From: Shewanella putrefaciens
Lineage (GTDB): Bacteria; Pseudomonadota; Gammaproteobacteria; Enterobacterales; Shewanellaceae
NCBI RefSeq assembly: GCF_016406325.1
Contig: NZ_CP066370.1
Coordinates: forward strand, 558,001 to 622,000
Length of the DNA stretch: 64,000 bases
Reading direction: 5' to 3'
Part shown: piece after piece, positions 11,609-19,716 of the stretch
How positions within the stretch are numbered: the stretch's first letter is position 1
How the letters are laid out: each line of letters begins with the position of its first letter
Made by a program: the position numbers and the translations under genes
The notes under the pieces: generated by a model
Told to the model about the DNA's origin: nothing
Seen by the model: only the letters and a program-made list of their open reading frames with translations
The model's database searches: none

Positions 11609-12279
11609 TGAATTGCGCCGTGGAAAATATAACCTTGACCGCGGCGGGTTTCGATAGCGGTTTTACCGAGTTTTTTACGTAGATGTGTCACATAAACTTC
11701 TACGACGTTACTCTCTTTTTCATCATCAAATTGATAGAGTTTATCGGTTAGCTGTGCTTTAGATAACAGCTTTTTAGGTGACATAAGAAAAATCTTAAGC
11801 AATCTAAATTCCATGGCTGTTAACTCGTATAGGTGATCGGCTACTTTTACTGTTTGCTCCGTTTCATCTAAGGTAACGCCACCATAGGTGAGTTGTTTGC
11901 TAGGAGTATTTAAGCGTCCATGGGCTCGGTGAATCAGTGCTTGTATGCGAGCAAGCAGTTCTTGAGCATGGAAAGGTTTTCCTAGGTAATCATCAGCACC
12001 CGCATTAAAACCTTCGACTTTTTCATGCCATTGGCTACGAGCCGTTAACATGATCACTGGCGTACTAATACCTTGATTTCGCCAGCCTTCGAGCAATTCG
12101 AGTCCATTACCATCGGGTAGGCCAATATCTAAGATCACACAATCATATTGAGTTTCTTTGATGAGGTAATCGGCTTCCAGTGCTTTGTCTGTGATATCGG
12201 TAACGTAGCCAGCAAGTTTGAGTTGCTTTGCCAGTTCATTGACCAGCATTGGGTTATCTTCAACGAGTAGCAGTTTCAT
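11605..12279 (-). CDS. OmpR-family response regulator
   Basis: A 224-residue regulator. The receiver domain carries acidic pair Glu7/Asp8, phospho-acceptor Asp51 in CVILDIGLPDGNG and Lys in GKPFHAQEL. The C-terminal winged helix ends in VVEVYVTHLRKKLGK...RRGQGYIF, typical of OmpR/PhoB DNA-binding domains. The start chosen is the internal ATG giving MKLLLVEDNP; a longer frame to 12339 merely runs into the upstream gene. It overlaps the PepSY gene by 20 bp and the kinase gene by 4 bp, so the three genes are an operon. It resembles the PhoP/QseB/PmrA group; targets are unknown. Confidence 0.9.
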   Translation of the reverse strand: MKLLLVEDNPMLVNELAKQLKLAGYVTDITDKALEADYLIKETQYDCVILDIGLPDGNGLELLEGWRNQGISTPVIMLTARSQWHEKVEGFNAGADDYLGKPFHAQELLARIQALIHRAHGRLNTPSKQLTYGGVTLDETEQTVKVADHLYELTAMEFRLLKIFLMSPKKLLSKAQLTDKLYQFDDEKESNVVEVYVTHLRKKLGKTAIETRRGQGYIFHGAIQ

Positions 12280-12607
12280 TTTTTTGGCATTCGCTCGGTA
12301 GTGCAATGGATTGATCGGGTTGGCCATTGGTTGCATCAATGCTCAGATTAACGATTTGGCCGCGCTGAACTTTAATTTGTAAATCATAGCGCCATTTATG
12401 CGCTTCTTGATAGAGATGGGCATCAATTAGTTCACCTTGGCAAAATTGATCCACAACCGCAAGGGTACCATTGAGCGACAGAATTTGTCCTGAGTTAACG
12501 AGATCTTTGACTTGATAGTGTTCTAATTCAATCGGTTCAGCATTGATTATTGTTGGATACACCAGTGCGAACAGACTGAAAAAACAGATAAAAAACAGCC
12601 GTTTCAT
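12260..12607 (-). CDS. Small exported PepSY-domain protein
   Basis: A 115-residue protein with a clear signal peptide (MKRLFFICFFSLFALVYP followed by a likely cut after NAEP) and a short PepSY-like body ending WRYDLQIKVQRGQIVNLSIDATNGQ, the typical final beta-strand and helix of that domain. Such proteins are often encoded with PhoPQ-like systems and are thought to bind or inhibit periplasmic targets. It is first in the three-gene operon with the regulator and kinase downstream, overlapping the regulator by 20 bp. Role as a periplasmic accessory of the kinase is an inference. Confidence 0.75.
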   Translation of the reverse strand: MKRLFFICFFSLFALVYPTIINAEPIELEHYQVKDLVNSGQILSLNGTLAVVDQFCQGELIDAHLYQEAHKWRYDLQIKVQRGQIVNLSIDATNGQPDQSIALPSECQKNETATR

Positions 12608-12689
12608 TTGTGTACCCCAATAAAAAATGGCCTAGAATTTATGCTAGGCCACTTTAATGAAACAGGCTTAAATCAAGCTGAAGACTAAC

Positions 12690-13325
12690 TTAACGGGTAC
12701 CGTATACCACTATCGTTTTGCCGTGTGCTTGAATTAAATTTTGCTCTTCAAGCATTTTCAAGATTCGACCGACAGTCTCACGTGAACAGCCTACAATCTG
12801 GCCAATCTCTTGACGAGTGATCTTGATTTGCATCCCATCAGGATGAGTCATTGCATCAGGCTGTTTAGCTAAGTGCAATAATGTTTGTGCTATACGACCT
12901 GCGACATCAAGAAACGCTAAATTGCCGACTTTCTGACTCGTGCTTTGTAGGCGATAAGCCATTTGAGCAGACAGTTTCATCAGAATTTCAGGGTTAACTT
13001 GGATCAGTTGCTTAAACTTTTTATATGAAATTTCTGCAATTTCACATGCTTGTTTAGCTCGAACCCAAGCGGTACGTTCTGCTTGTTCTTCAAATAATCC
13101 TAACTCACCAATAAAGTCGCCTTGATTAAGATAAGAAAGGATCATCTCTTTACCTTCTTCATCTTTAATCAATACGGCAACAGAACCTTTTACGATGTAA
13201 TAAAGGGTATCTGAATCTTCACCAGCATGGATAAGAGTGCTCTTTGCAGGGTACTTATGAATGTGACAGTGTGATAAAAACCATTCCAAAGTTGGGTCCG
13301 GTTTTGGCTTACCAATCAGAGCCAT
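12690..13325 (-). CDS. crp: cAMP receptor protein
   Basis: A 211-residue global regulator closely resembling E. coli Crp in length and sequence. The N-terminal cyclic-nucleotide-binding beta-roll includes [12 protein letters not shown] and RTAWVRAK (cAMP-contacting Glu/Arg), followed by the long dimer helix and the C-terminal helix-turn-helix [27 protein letters not shown] whose Arg-Glu-Arg contacts the TGTGA half-site. In Shewanella, Crp rather than Fnr is known to be the main activator of anaerobic respiration genes such as nrfA, which makes its presence near ttr and nrf loci notable. It reads leftwards from a 422-bp divergent promoter region. Confidence 0.97.
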   Translation of the reverse strand: MALIGKPKPDPTLEWFLSHCHIHKYPAKSTLIHAGEDSDTLYYIVKGSVAVLIKDEEGKEMILSYLNQGDFIGELGLFEEQAERTAWVRAKQACEIAEISYKKFKQLIQVNPEILMKLSAQMAYRLQSTSQKVGNLAFLDVAGRIAQTLLHLAKQPDAMTHPDGMQIKITRQEIGQIVGCSRETVGRILKMLEEQNLIQAHGKTIVVYGTR

Positions 13326-13747
13326 GTTGATGTTCCTCGATTGATTAAAACGAAAGTAAGGATATTCTAAATAAGCATTTTACGTCAATTAGACTCACAA
13401 AAACTTGATAGAAGTCTTAGTTTAGAATAAGTGAATAAATGCAATTAACCATCTAAAATTAGAGCTTATTTTGCTACTTTAGTGATATTAGTCAACTAAA
13501 TCGGTACGAAACTCATCGGATTCAGTTAACTCTGTCGAGTTAATCACATCTTATAAGGCATTTTAAGAATTTTTTGAGCCAAAAATAAAAAAAATGCCAC
13601 TGTACGAGGTAATTACTTTTGCTATTTCGAAAAAATATCCCTTTATTATCCCATTTTAGTCTTGGTTTTAGTGCGATTTAGGCTCGACTTATCCAAAAAA
13701 TTCAGGCTAACTTTATGGTGTGGTCGCTTTGAGGTGAGGTAAGTAAG
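13326..13747. other. Divergent promoter region between crp and the Sel1-repeat gene
   Basis: A/T-rich, with no plausible ORF. The most distinct element is an 18-bp inverted repeat, TTAACTC at 13526-13532 and GAGTTAA at 13537-13543 with a 4-bp spacer, about 200 bp from both start codons. No clean TGTGA-N6-TCACA CRP site could be seen. A second A-rich block (13580-13600) could be an UP-like or curved element. Confidence 0.4.
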
Positions 13748-14527
13748 GTGAAATACAGACAATGGGTTTTGAGCATAGGCTTAACTTTAGGCGTAGGGCT
13801 AAGTTCTGTTGCGCACGCATTTTCTATTCCACAACCTGCAGCTGAAATTGCAGCGAGTAAATTTGCGCTAATCCAAGTTCAGGCGGCGCATGGCAGTGCT
13901 GATGCTCAATTTTTATTGGGGCTGATGTATCTCTCTGGGCGCTATGTGGAACAAGAGGTGCCATCTGGCATGTATTGGATATCCCTGGCGGCTGAACAAC
14001 AGCATGAGAAAGCACAGCAAACGCTGGCTGATTTATCCTTTGAGGGCAAAATTATTGCCAGAGATCTCTCGGTAGCAGAGCATTGGTATAAAGTGATGAG
14101 TGAACGAGGTAATCGTTGGGCTCAGTTCCGTTTAGGTTTTATTTATGCCTCTGGCGGTGATGGCGTTGTACGTAATTGTGGTAAAGCGGTCGAGCAATTT
14201 ACCCAAGTGGGTGATGATATTGCGCTGGGTAATGTGGCGTGGATCCTTGCGACTTGCCCTGAGGCTGAATATCGCGATGGCAATAAAGCGGTTGAGTTAT
14301 CCTTAAAGTTACTTAAAGTAAATGAAAACGATCCCACTAATTTAGATAACCTCGCTGCTGCCTATGCAGAAATTGGTGATTTTAGTGCTGCAATATTGAC
14401 CCAGCAAAAAGCGATTGAAGCTTTAAAGATGAGTGCTGAACTGACTAAGACGGATGAGTTCATTCAGCGGTTACAAACCTATGAACAAAAACGAGCCTAT
14501 CGCGAAACCTTACGTCTGGTTGAATAA
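13748..14527 (+). CDS. Secreted Sel1/TPR-repeat protein
   Basis: A 259-residue exported protein. A signal peptide (about residues 1-24, ending SSVAHA) precedes at least two Sel1-like repeats: GSADAQFLLGLMYLSGRYV and the matching block with AQFRLGFIYASGG; a TPR-like region with NPTNLDNLAAAYAEIGDFSAAI-type helices follows (near residues 195-225). Such solenoids mediate protein-protein contacts in the periplasm. The start is a GTG preceded by gaggtaag. No neighbour clarifies its partner. It stands alone between the crp promoter region and the GGDEF-EAL gene. Confidence 0.75.
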   Translation: MKYRQWVLSIGLTLGVGLSSVAHAFSIPQPAAEIAASKFALIQVQAAHGSADAQFLLGLMYLSGRYVEQEVPSGMYWISLAAEQQHEKAQQTLADLSFEGKIIARDLSVAEHWYKVMSERGNRWAQFRLGFIYASGGDGVVRNCGKAVEQFTQVGDDIALGNVAWILATCPEAEYRDGNKAVELSLKLLKVNENDPTNLDNLAAAYAEIGDFSAAILTQQKAIEALKMSAELTKTDEFIQRLQTYEQKRAYRETLRLVE

Positions 14528-14584
14528 ATTATTAGACTTTCTCGTGTTTGTTGCCCCTACTTTCTATCTGACTTTCCTTATCAG

Positions 14585-14608
14585 TCCTGCTTATTGAGTG
14601 CAGGATTT
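14585..14608 (+). terminator. Weak terminator-like hairpin after the Sel1-repeat gene
   Basis: A 6-bp stem (tcctgc / gcagga) with a 9-nt loop is followed by only three T residues about 60 nt after the stop. Confidence 0.35.
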
Positions 14609-14717
14609 AATCTATTTCAGGCTAAATCTTGACCAATCATAAAGAAGTGTGTTTTTCTGAATAAGCTATACTTTTTTCCGTAGCGGTTAATGTCATTTTA
14701 TTATTTTATAGCTATTC

Positions 14718-14747
14718 ATTAGCTCATTAGCTCATTAGCTCATTAGC
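14718..14747 (+). repeat. 8-bp tandem repeat (attagctc, 3.75 copies)
   Basis: Three exact tandem copies of attagctc plus a partial fourth copy lie about 85 bp before the GGDEF-EAL start codon. Within the surrounding 302-bp gap (14528-14829) only this repeat and the weak hairpin stand out. Confidence 0.9.
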
Positions 14748-14829
14748 CGTTTTTGATTATTCAAATTTCTATGCTCAACGCATGTTGATAACACCTTAAA
14801 TGGAATGTTAGGTAAGGAAATACCTTGAA

Positions 14830-17037
14830 ATGTCAGATGGTTTAGCCAATCCACTCCAACAGGCACTCGTCACTATTTTTAGCGAAACCCCGCTAGAAAC
14901 CTTAGAGCAGAATGTTGACCGAGCCCTAGAGACTATTACCTTGCAACTCCACTGTGATGGAGTGTTTGTGTTGACAGGAAGCCAGTCTCTTGACCATTTA
15001 CGCACTCGAAATCTTTATTTAAAACCGCAATTTACTAAGGGACAACAGATCCGAGTTTGGCCTTTAGCACGTATGCCTTTTTTTCGTTCGTTGGTACGTT
15101 CACCAAGATTATTAAATGTGCCTGATGTTAATCGGTTGCCCGATGAGGCATTGGCTGAAAGAGCCCTACTAAAAGATTGGAATGTAAAAAGTTTATTGGT
15201 TTTACCTCCCGTCATTTTTGGCGAAACACGGATAGCTCTAGGGGCGGTTAACTGCTCTGAGTGTTGTGATTGGAGTAATGCGTTTATTGATGAGTTTAGT
15301 CATGCCGCAGTGATGATTGGCTCTGCAATGGAATTGACTCGAATTGCCCAAAATATGCTGGCAAGTGAATATAAATACCGTCAAGTATTTAATCAGTTAC
15401 CTTTAGCCTGTGCGTTACTCGATAAACATAATCAACTGGCAATGTTAAATAAAGTGGCGTTGCAAACTTTACCTGTGCAGCACGGATATGATTTATTCCA
15501 GATGGTACGAGAAGAAGAACACGCCATGCTCAACGATACCTTGCATATGGTACGTGAGGGCGTCTTAGGTCAAGCTTGGTGTGAGTTACCGTTAAAATCG
15601 GTGCATCAACTCGATTGGTTAAGGTTAAGTTTCAGCCAGATCCATGGTGATAAAAATACGCTGGTGATGATAGCTGAAGATGTGAGTGAAAAGTATCGCT
15701 TAGCCGATGAACTCTCTTTCCATGCTAATTACGATGCACTGACTGGCTTACCCAACCGACTACATTTTGAGGCATTGCTTGAGAATCTTCTACAAGCAAG
15801 GGATGACATGCCGACCTGCGTTGCTTTTATTGATGTCGACCAATTTCAAGTCATCAATAATGTGAGCGGCCATCAAGCGGGAGATAAACTCCTGTGTCAG
15901 TTGGCTTTGCGTCTAAAACAACTTGTCCGCAAAGGCGATATTGTCGCGCGCCTCGGTGGTGATGAATTTGGTATTTTGATGCATTACAGCAACGTGGATT
16001 CGGCGCAGCATATTGCTAATCGCATTTGTACCCAGCTTGCAACCCACGAGTTTATTTGGGAGAACCGTTGCCATAATGTCAGTGTGAGTATGGGCATTGC
16101 CAAGCTCGATAAATCGGCTGCTGATATTTACACTGTGATGAGTCAAGCGGATGCGGCATGTCGCCTTGCTAAAGATAAAGGGCGCAATGGTTGGCATTTA
16201 TACAGCGCCAAAGATCCTAAGATGACTCGACTTTATACTGAGATGATGGCCTCAGTTGATATTGTCAGCGCCCTCGCATTGAATCAGTTTGAGCTTTATT
16301 TTCAAATTATTACACCATTAAATCGCCGTGAGTCAGGTCTGCATTTAGAAATCTTACTGCGTATGGTGCAGCCGAACGGCACTATTGTTTCTCCTGCGAT
16401 TTTCTTGCCCGCGGCTGAGCGTTATAACTTAGCTTCTAAAGTCGATCTTTGGGTGATAGATAATTTACTTAAATGGGGTAGTAGTCATTTAGCGATTTGG
16501 CAGCAGTTGGATCTTGTTTCCGTTAATTTATCGGCCACGTCTTTAGGAGACAGTGAGTTTATGAACTGGCTTGAAATGCGCTTAATGACCGAGCCGGAGT
16601 TGGTGGACAAACTTTGTATTGAGATTACAGAAACGGCAGCGGTGAGTCAGCTAGAACAGGCGACAAAATTGATTGAAGTATTACGTCCCCTTAATTGTCA
16701 GTTAGCTCTAGATGATTTTGGAGCTGGTTTTTCAAGCTTTGCCTATCTCAAGCGTCTTAATGTGGATTTTGTCAAAATTGATGGTCAGTTTGTCCTTAAT
16801 ATTTGTGAGGATCCCGCGGATCAAGCTATTGTTAAGGCTATCTGTCAGTTGGGGCAAGACATGGGATTTGATATTATCGCTGAGTTTGTGGAGTCCCCCG
16901 AAATTGGCCTTAAATTACAGATGCTCGGGGTCGACTACGCCCAAGGTTACGCGATTAACAAACCCACTCGTTTATCTGATTTAACTTCAGGGCTAAGTCG
17001 GCCTTGGCTTGATATGAACAGTGGTTTACAGCCTTAA
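14830..17037 (+). CDS. GAF-PAS-GGDEF-EAL cyclic-di-GMP signalling protein
   Basis: A 735-residue soluble protein. Order: GAF-like domain (about 1-170), PAS domain (about 178-290), GGDEF domain with intact RLGGDEFG (GGDEF at 376-380) and an RKGD inhibitory I-site five residues before it, then an EAL domain. In the EAL domain the first motif reads LEILLR, and the catalytic Asn (VNLSATS), Glu (IEITETAA), Asp pair (LDDFGAGFSS), Lys (VKIDGQF) and late Glu (IIAEFVE) are retained. Both c-di-GMP synthesis and breakdown are therefore possible; the net activity is unknown. A taaggaaa ribosome site supports the start. A c-di-GMP riboswitch lies far downstream at 63500. Confidence 0.9.
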   Translation: MSDGLANPLQQALVTIFSETPLETLEQNVDRALETITLQLHCDGVFVLTGSQSLDHLRTRNLYLKPQFTKGQQIRVWPLARMPFFRSLVRSPRLLNVPDVNRLPDEALAERALLKDWNVKSLLVLPPVIFGETRIALGAVNCSECCDWSNAFIDEFSHAAVMIGSAMELTRIAQNMLASEYKYRQVFNQLPLACALLDKHNQLAMLNKVALQTLPVQHGYDLFQMVREEEHAMLNDTLHMVREGVLGQAWCELPLKSVHQLDWLRLSFSQIHGDKNTLVMIAEDVSEKYRLADELSFHANYDALTGLPNRLHFEALLENLLQARDDMPTCVAFIDVDQFQVINNVSGHQAGDKLLCQLALRLKQLVRKGDIVARLGGDEFGILMHYSNVDSAQHIANRICTQLATHEFIWENRCHNVSVSMGIAKLDKSAADIYTVMSQADAACRLAKDKGRNGWHLYSAKDPKMTRLYTEMMASVDIVSALALNQFELYFQIITPLNRRESGLHLEILLRMVQPNGTIVSPAIFLPAAERYNLASKVDLWVIDNLLKWGSSHLAIWQQLDLVSVNLSATSLGDSEFMNWLEMRLMTEPELVDKLCIEITETAAVSQLEQATKLIEVLRPLNCQLALDDFGAGFSSFAYLKRLNVDFVKIDGQFVLNICEDPADQAIVKAICQLGQDMGFDIIAEFVESPEIGLKLQMLGVDYAQGYAINKPTRLSDLTSGLSRPWLDMNSGLQP

Positions 17038-17094
17038 ATCCACAACCTGCACGGTTGGTATTAAAGCCGATTATGAGTACACTGACGACCTGTT

Positions 17095-19635
17095 TTGAAC
17101 TTTGATATCAGATCCTTGAACTCTCTACCCATTTATTCTCTACTTGCTCCGCTGCATGAGGCATTTTCTACCCATGCGCAAGTCATTCTTGAGGCGCCTA
17201 CTGGGGCGGGTAAATCTACCGCTTTGCCTCTGGCTATGTTGGATTGGCCTGAAGTCACTGGGCGTATTCTAATGCTTGAGCCTCGTCGAGTCGCCGCCCG
17301 TAGTGTGGCACATTATATTGCCCGCTGCCGACAACAGAACGTAGGGCAAGAGATTGGGTATCGGGTGCGTGGAGAGTCTAAGGTCAGCGCCAATACACGC
17401 TTAGAGATAGTTACCGAAGGGATTTTAACGCGGATGATCCAGCAAGATCCTGAGTTAACAGGGATTGAAGTGATCATTTTTGATGAGATCCACGAGCGGC
17501 ATCTTACAACGGATCTTGGCCTTGCCTTAGCGCTCGAAGTACAAGCTTCCCTGCGTGATGATTTAAAAATATTGGCTATGTCGGCGACGTTATCGGGCTT
17601 AGCCTTGGGTGAATTAATGCCCTCGGCGGCGATTTTACACAGCGAAGGTCGCAGTTTCCCCGTTGAAGTTGAATATTGCCCCGTGCCAAGTCAGCAGCAT
17701 TGGTTGGAGCATCTTGGTCGCTGTATTGTCGAGCTTGTCAGTGCAAATACGGTTACTGAAAAAAATACCGTTCACAATGATGTATTAGTCTTTTTACCCG
17801 GCAAAGCTGAAATCCTGCGATTAGTGCAGTATTTGGGTGAGCGTCTCGACAGTGATACTTTCTTGATATGTCCATTATACGGTGAGCTTTCTGGTGCTGA
17901 GCAAGATCGCGCCATAGCGGTATCGACACAGGGAAAGCGTAAAATTGTATTGGCAACCAACGTAGCAGAATCGAGCTTAACGATTGATGGCATTGGCTTT
18001 GTTATAGACAGTGGCTATAAGCGTCAGGCGAGTTTTAATCCTAAAACCGGCGTTACTCGCCTCAGTTTAAAACGCATTAGTCAAGCCTCGGCAACTCAAC
18101 GTGCAGGGCGTGCAGGGCGTTTAGCCGCGGGTGTATGTATTCGATTATGGAGCCAAGAAGAACAAGGGCGAATGCTAAAGGCTGATGAGCCTGAAATTTG
18201 CCAAGCAGATCTTGTCTCAATGGCCCACGATTGTGCCTATTGGGGGGCAAAATCCTTTAGTGATCTAATGTTACTGACTTCACCCCCCAAGGTAAATGAA
18301 GCACTAGCTTGGCGGCTGTTACAGCATTTAGGGATGGTTGATGGTCAAAATAAGTTATCTCCCCATGGCAAAGCTGCCTATGAGTTAGGTTGCCACCCTC
18401 GGCTTGCCCATATGTTACTGAGTGCTAAAACCTTAGCTGAGCAGTTATCTCAACCAGAATTATCTAGCTTAGCCTGTTTGCTTGCGGGGATTTTAGAGGC
18501 CAGAGGCTTACCCAAAAAGGGTGCAGATATGATGAATTACCTGTACTTTGCGACTCAGGGACAAGTGGGGCAGCAGGTAAAACAATGGCAAAGAAAGTTA
18601 GCCGTGTCTGGTGATTTAAGCGTGATAGCCTCCCATGCTCATCATAAAGATGTCGGGTTATTATTGGCATTTGCCTATCCTGATCGTATCGCTAGGGCGC
18701 GGGGCGTAGAGGGATATCAATTGGCTAATGGCACGGGTGTTGTGCTCGCCGCGGAGGATGGACTTGCGCAAACACCATGGCTTGTTGTCGCTGATTTTCA
18801 AGAAACAGAAGGTAAAAGTGCAGGTCGGATCTATTTGGCAAGTCAGTTGCACCCCAATCTATTCGATGAGGCACTAAAGCCCCTGCTAAATATCACAGAG
18901 CAATGCGGTTGGGATGAGATAAAAGGGCGAGTAGTGGCAGAACGCCAATATAAGATTGGCCAAATATTGTTCAGGTCTGATTCAATCTCTAAGCCTGAAC
19001 GCCCACAAATAGTGGCCGCATTACTGAACTATATCCGTTTGCAGGGATTAAAAATTCTCAATTGGAACGACAACTTAGAACAACTCCAATATCGCATCCA
19101 GTTGGCTAAAGCACTGGATGCGAGTACTGATTGGCCTGATATCAGTGACACTGCATTATTGGCAAACCTTGAAACTTGGCTGGCGCCTTACCTTGAAAAT
19201 GTGAATAATCTGCCGCAGTTACAGAAACTCGATTGTTTTAGCTTTGTCGCAAACCAATTAAGTTGGCAGCAGCAACAAATGCTCGAGACATGTTTGCCAA
19301 CCTCTTGGGCGTTAGTCACTGGAACACATGCCCCGATAGTGTATGACGCCTCTGGGCGAGCTTTGCTTAGGGTGAGATTACAAGAAACCTTTGGTATGGC
19401 ACAAAGCCCAATATTGGCACAGGGCAAACTTAAGGTGACGATGGAGTTGCTCTCGCCAGCACAGCGACCATTAGCACTTACAGCCGATTTAGCCAGCTTT
19501 TGGCAGGGCCCTTATGTTGAAGTCAAAAAAGAAATGCGTGGTCGTTATCCAAAACATTTGTGGCCGGACGATCCTGTGAATACTTTACCTACAAAATATA
19601 CCAAGAAGAAAACCTTGGGTTTATCTCAGTCATAG
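17095..19635 (+). CDS. hrpB: ATP-dependent RNA helicase HrpB (DEAH box)
   Basis: An 846-residue DEAH-box helicase. Motif I APTGAGKST (about residue 36), motif Ia LEPRRVAARS, motif II DEIHERH, motif III SATLS, motif V NVAESSLTIDGI and motif VI QRAGRAGR are all present, followed by the HA2/OB region and an HrpB-specific C-terminal domain ending KHLWPDDP. Its RNA substrate in bacteria is not firmly known. The proposed start is a TTG with no clear Shine-Dalgarno; an alternative TTG lies at 17116. No ATG occurs before motif I, so initiation is probably inefficient. Length and sequence match full-length HrpB. Confidence 0.92.
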   Translation: MNFDIRSLNSLPIYSLLAPLHEAFSTHAQVILEAPTGAGKSTALPLAMLDWPEVTGRILMLEPRRVAARSVAHYIARCRQQNVGQEIGYRVRGESKVSANTRLEIVTEGILTRMIQQDPELTGIEVIIFDEIHERHLTTDLGLALALEVQASLRDDLKILAMSATLSGLALGELMPSAAILHSEGRSFPVEVEYCPVPSQQHWLEHLGRCIVELVSANTVTEKNTVHNDVLVFLPGKAEILRLVQYLGERLDSDTFLICPLYGELSGAEQDRAIAVSTQGKRKIVLATNVAESSLTIDGIGFVIDSGYKRQASFNPKTGVTRLSLKRISQASATQRAGRAGRLAAGVCIRLWSQEEQGRMLKADEPEICQADLVSMAHDCAYWGAKSFSDLMLLTSPPKVNEALAWRLLQHLGMVDGQNKLSPHGKAAYELGCHPRLAHMLLSAKTLAEQLSQPELSSLACLLAGILEARGLPKKGADMMNYLYFATQGQVGQQVKQWQRKLAVSGDLSVIASHAHHKDVGLLLAFAYPDRIARARGVEGYQLANGTGVVLAAEDGLAQTPWLVVADFQETEGKSAGRIYLASQLHPNLFDEALKPLLNITEQCGWDEIKGRVVAERQYKIGQILFRSDSISKPERPQIVAALLNYIRLQGLKILNWNDNLEQLQYRIQLAKALDASTDWPDISDTALLANLETWLAPYLENVNNLPQLQKLDCFSFVANQLSWQQQQMLETCLPTSWALVTGTHAPIVYDASGRALLRVRLQETFGMAQSPILAQGKLKVTMELLSPAQRPLALTADLASFWQGPYVEVKKEMRGRYPKHLWPDDPVNTLPTKYTKKKTLGLSQS

Positions 19636-19716
19636 CTTTTAGGCTGCTTTGATTTACAACATTTAGGTGTTGTGCCCGTGACTGATGTCTTTAAATGTGT
19701 GAATGATGAAGTAGAT

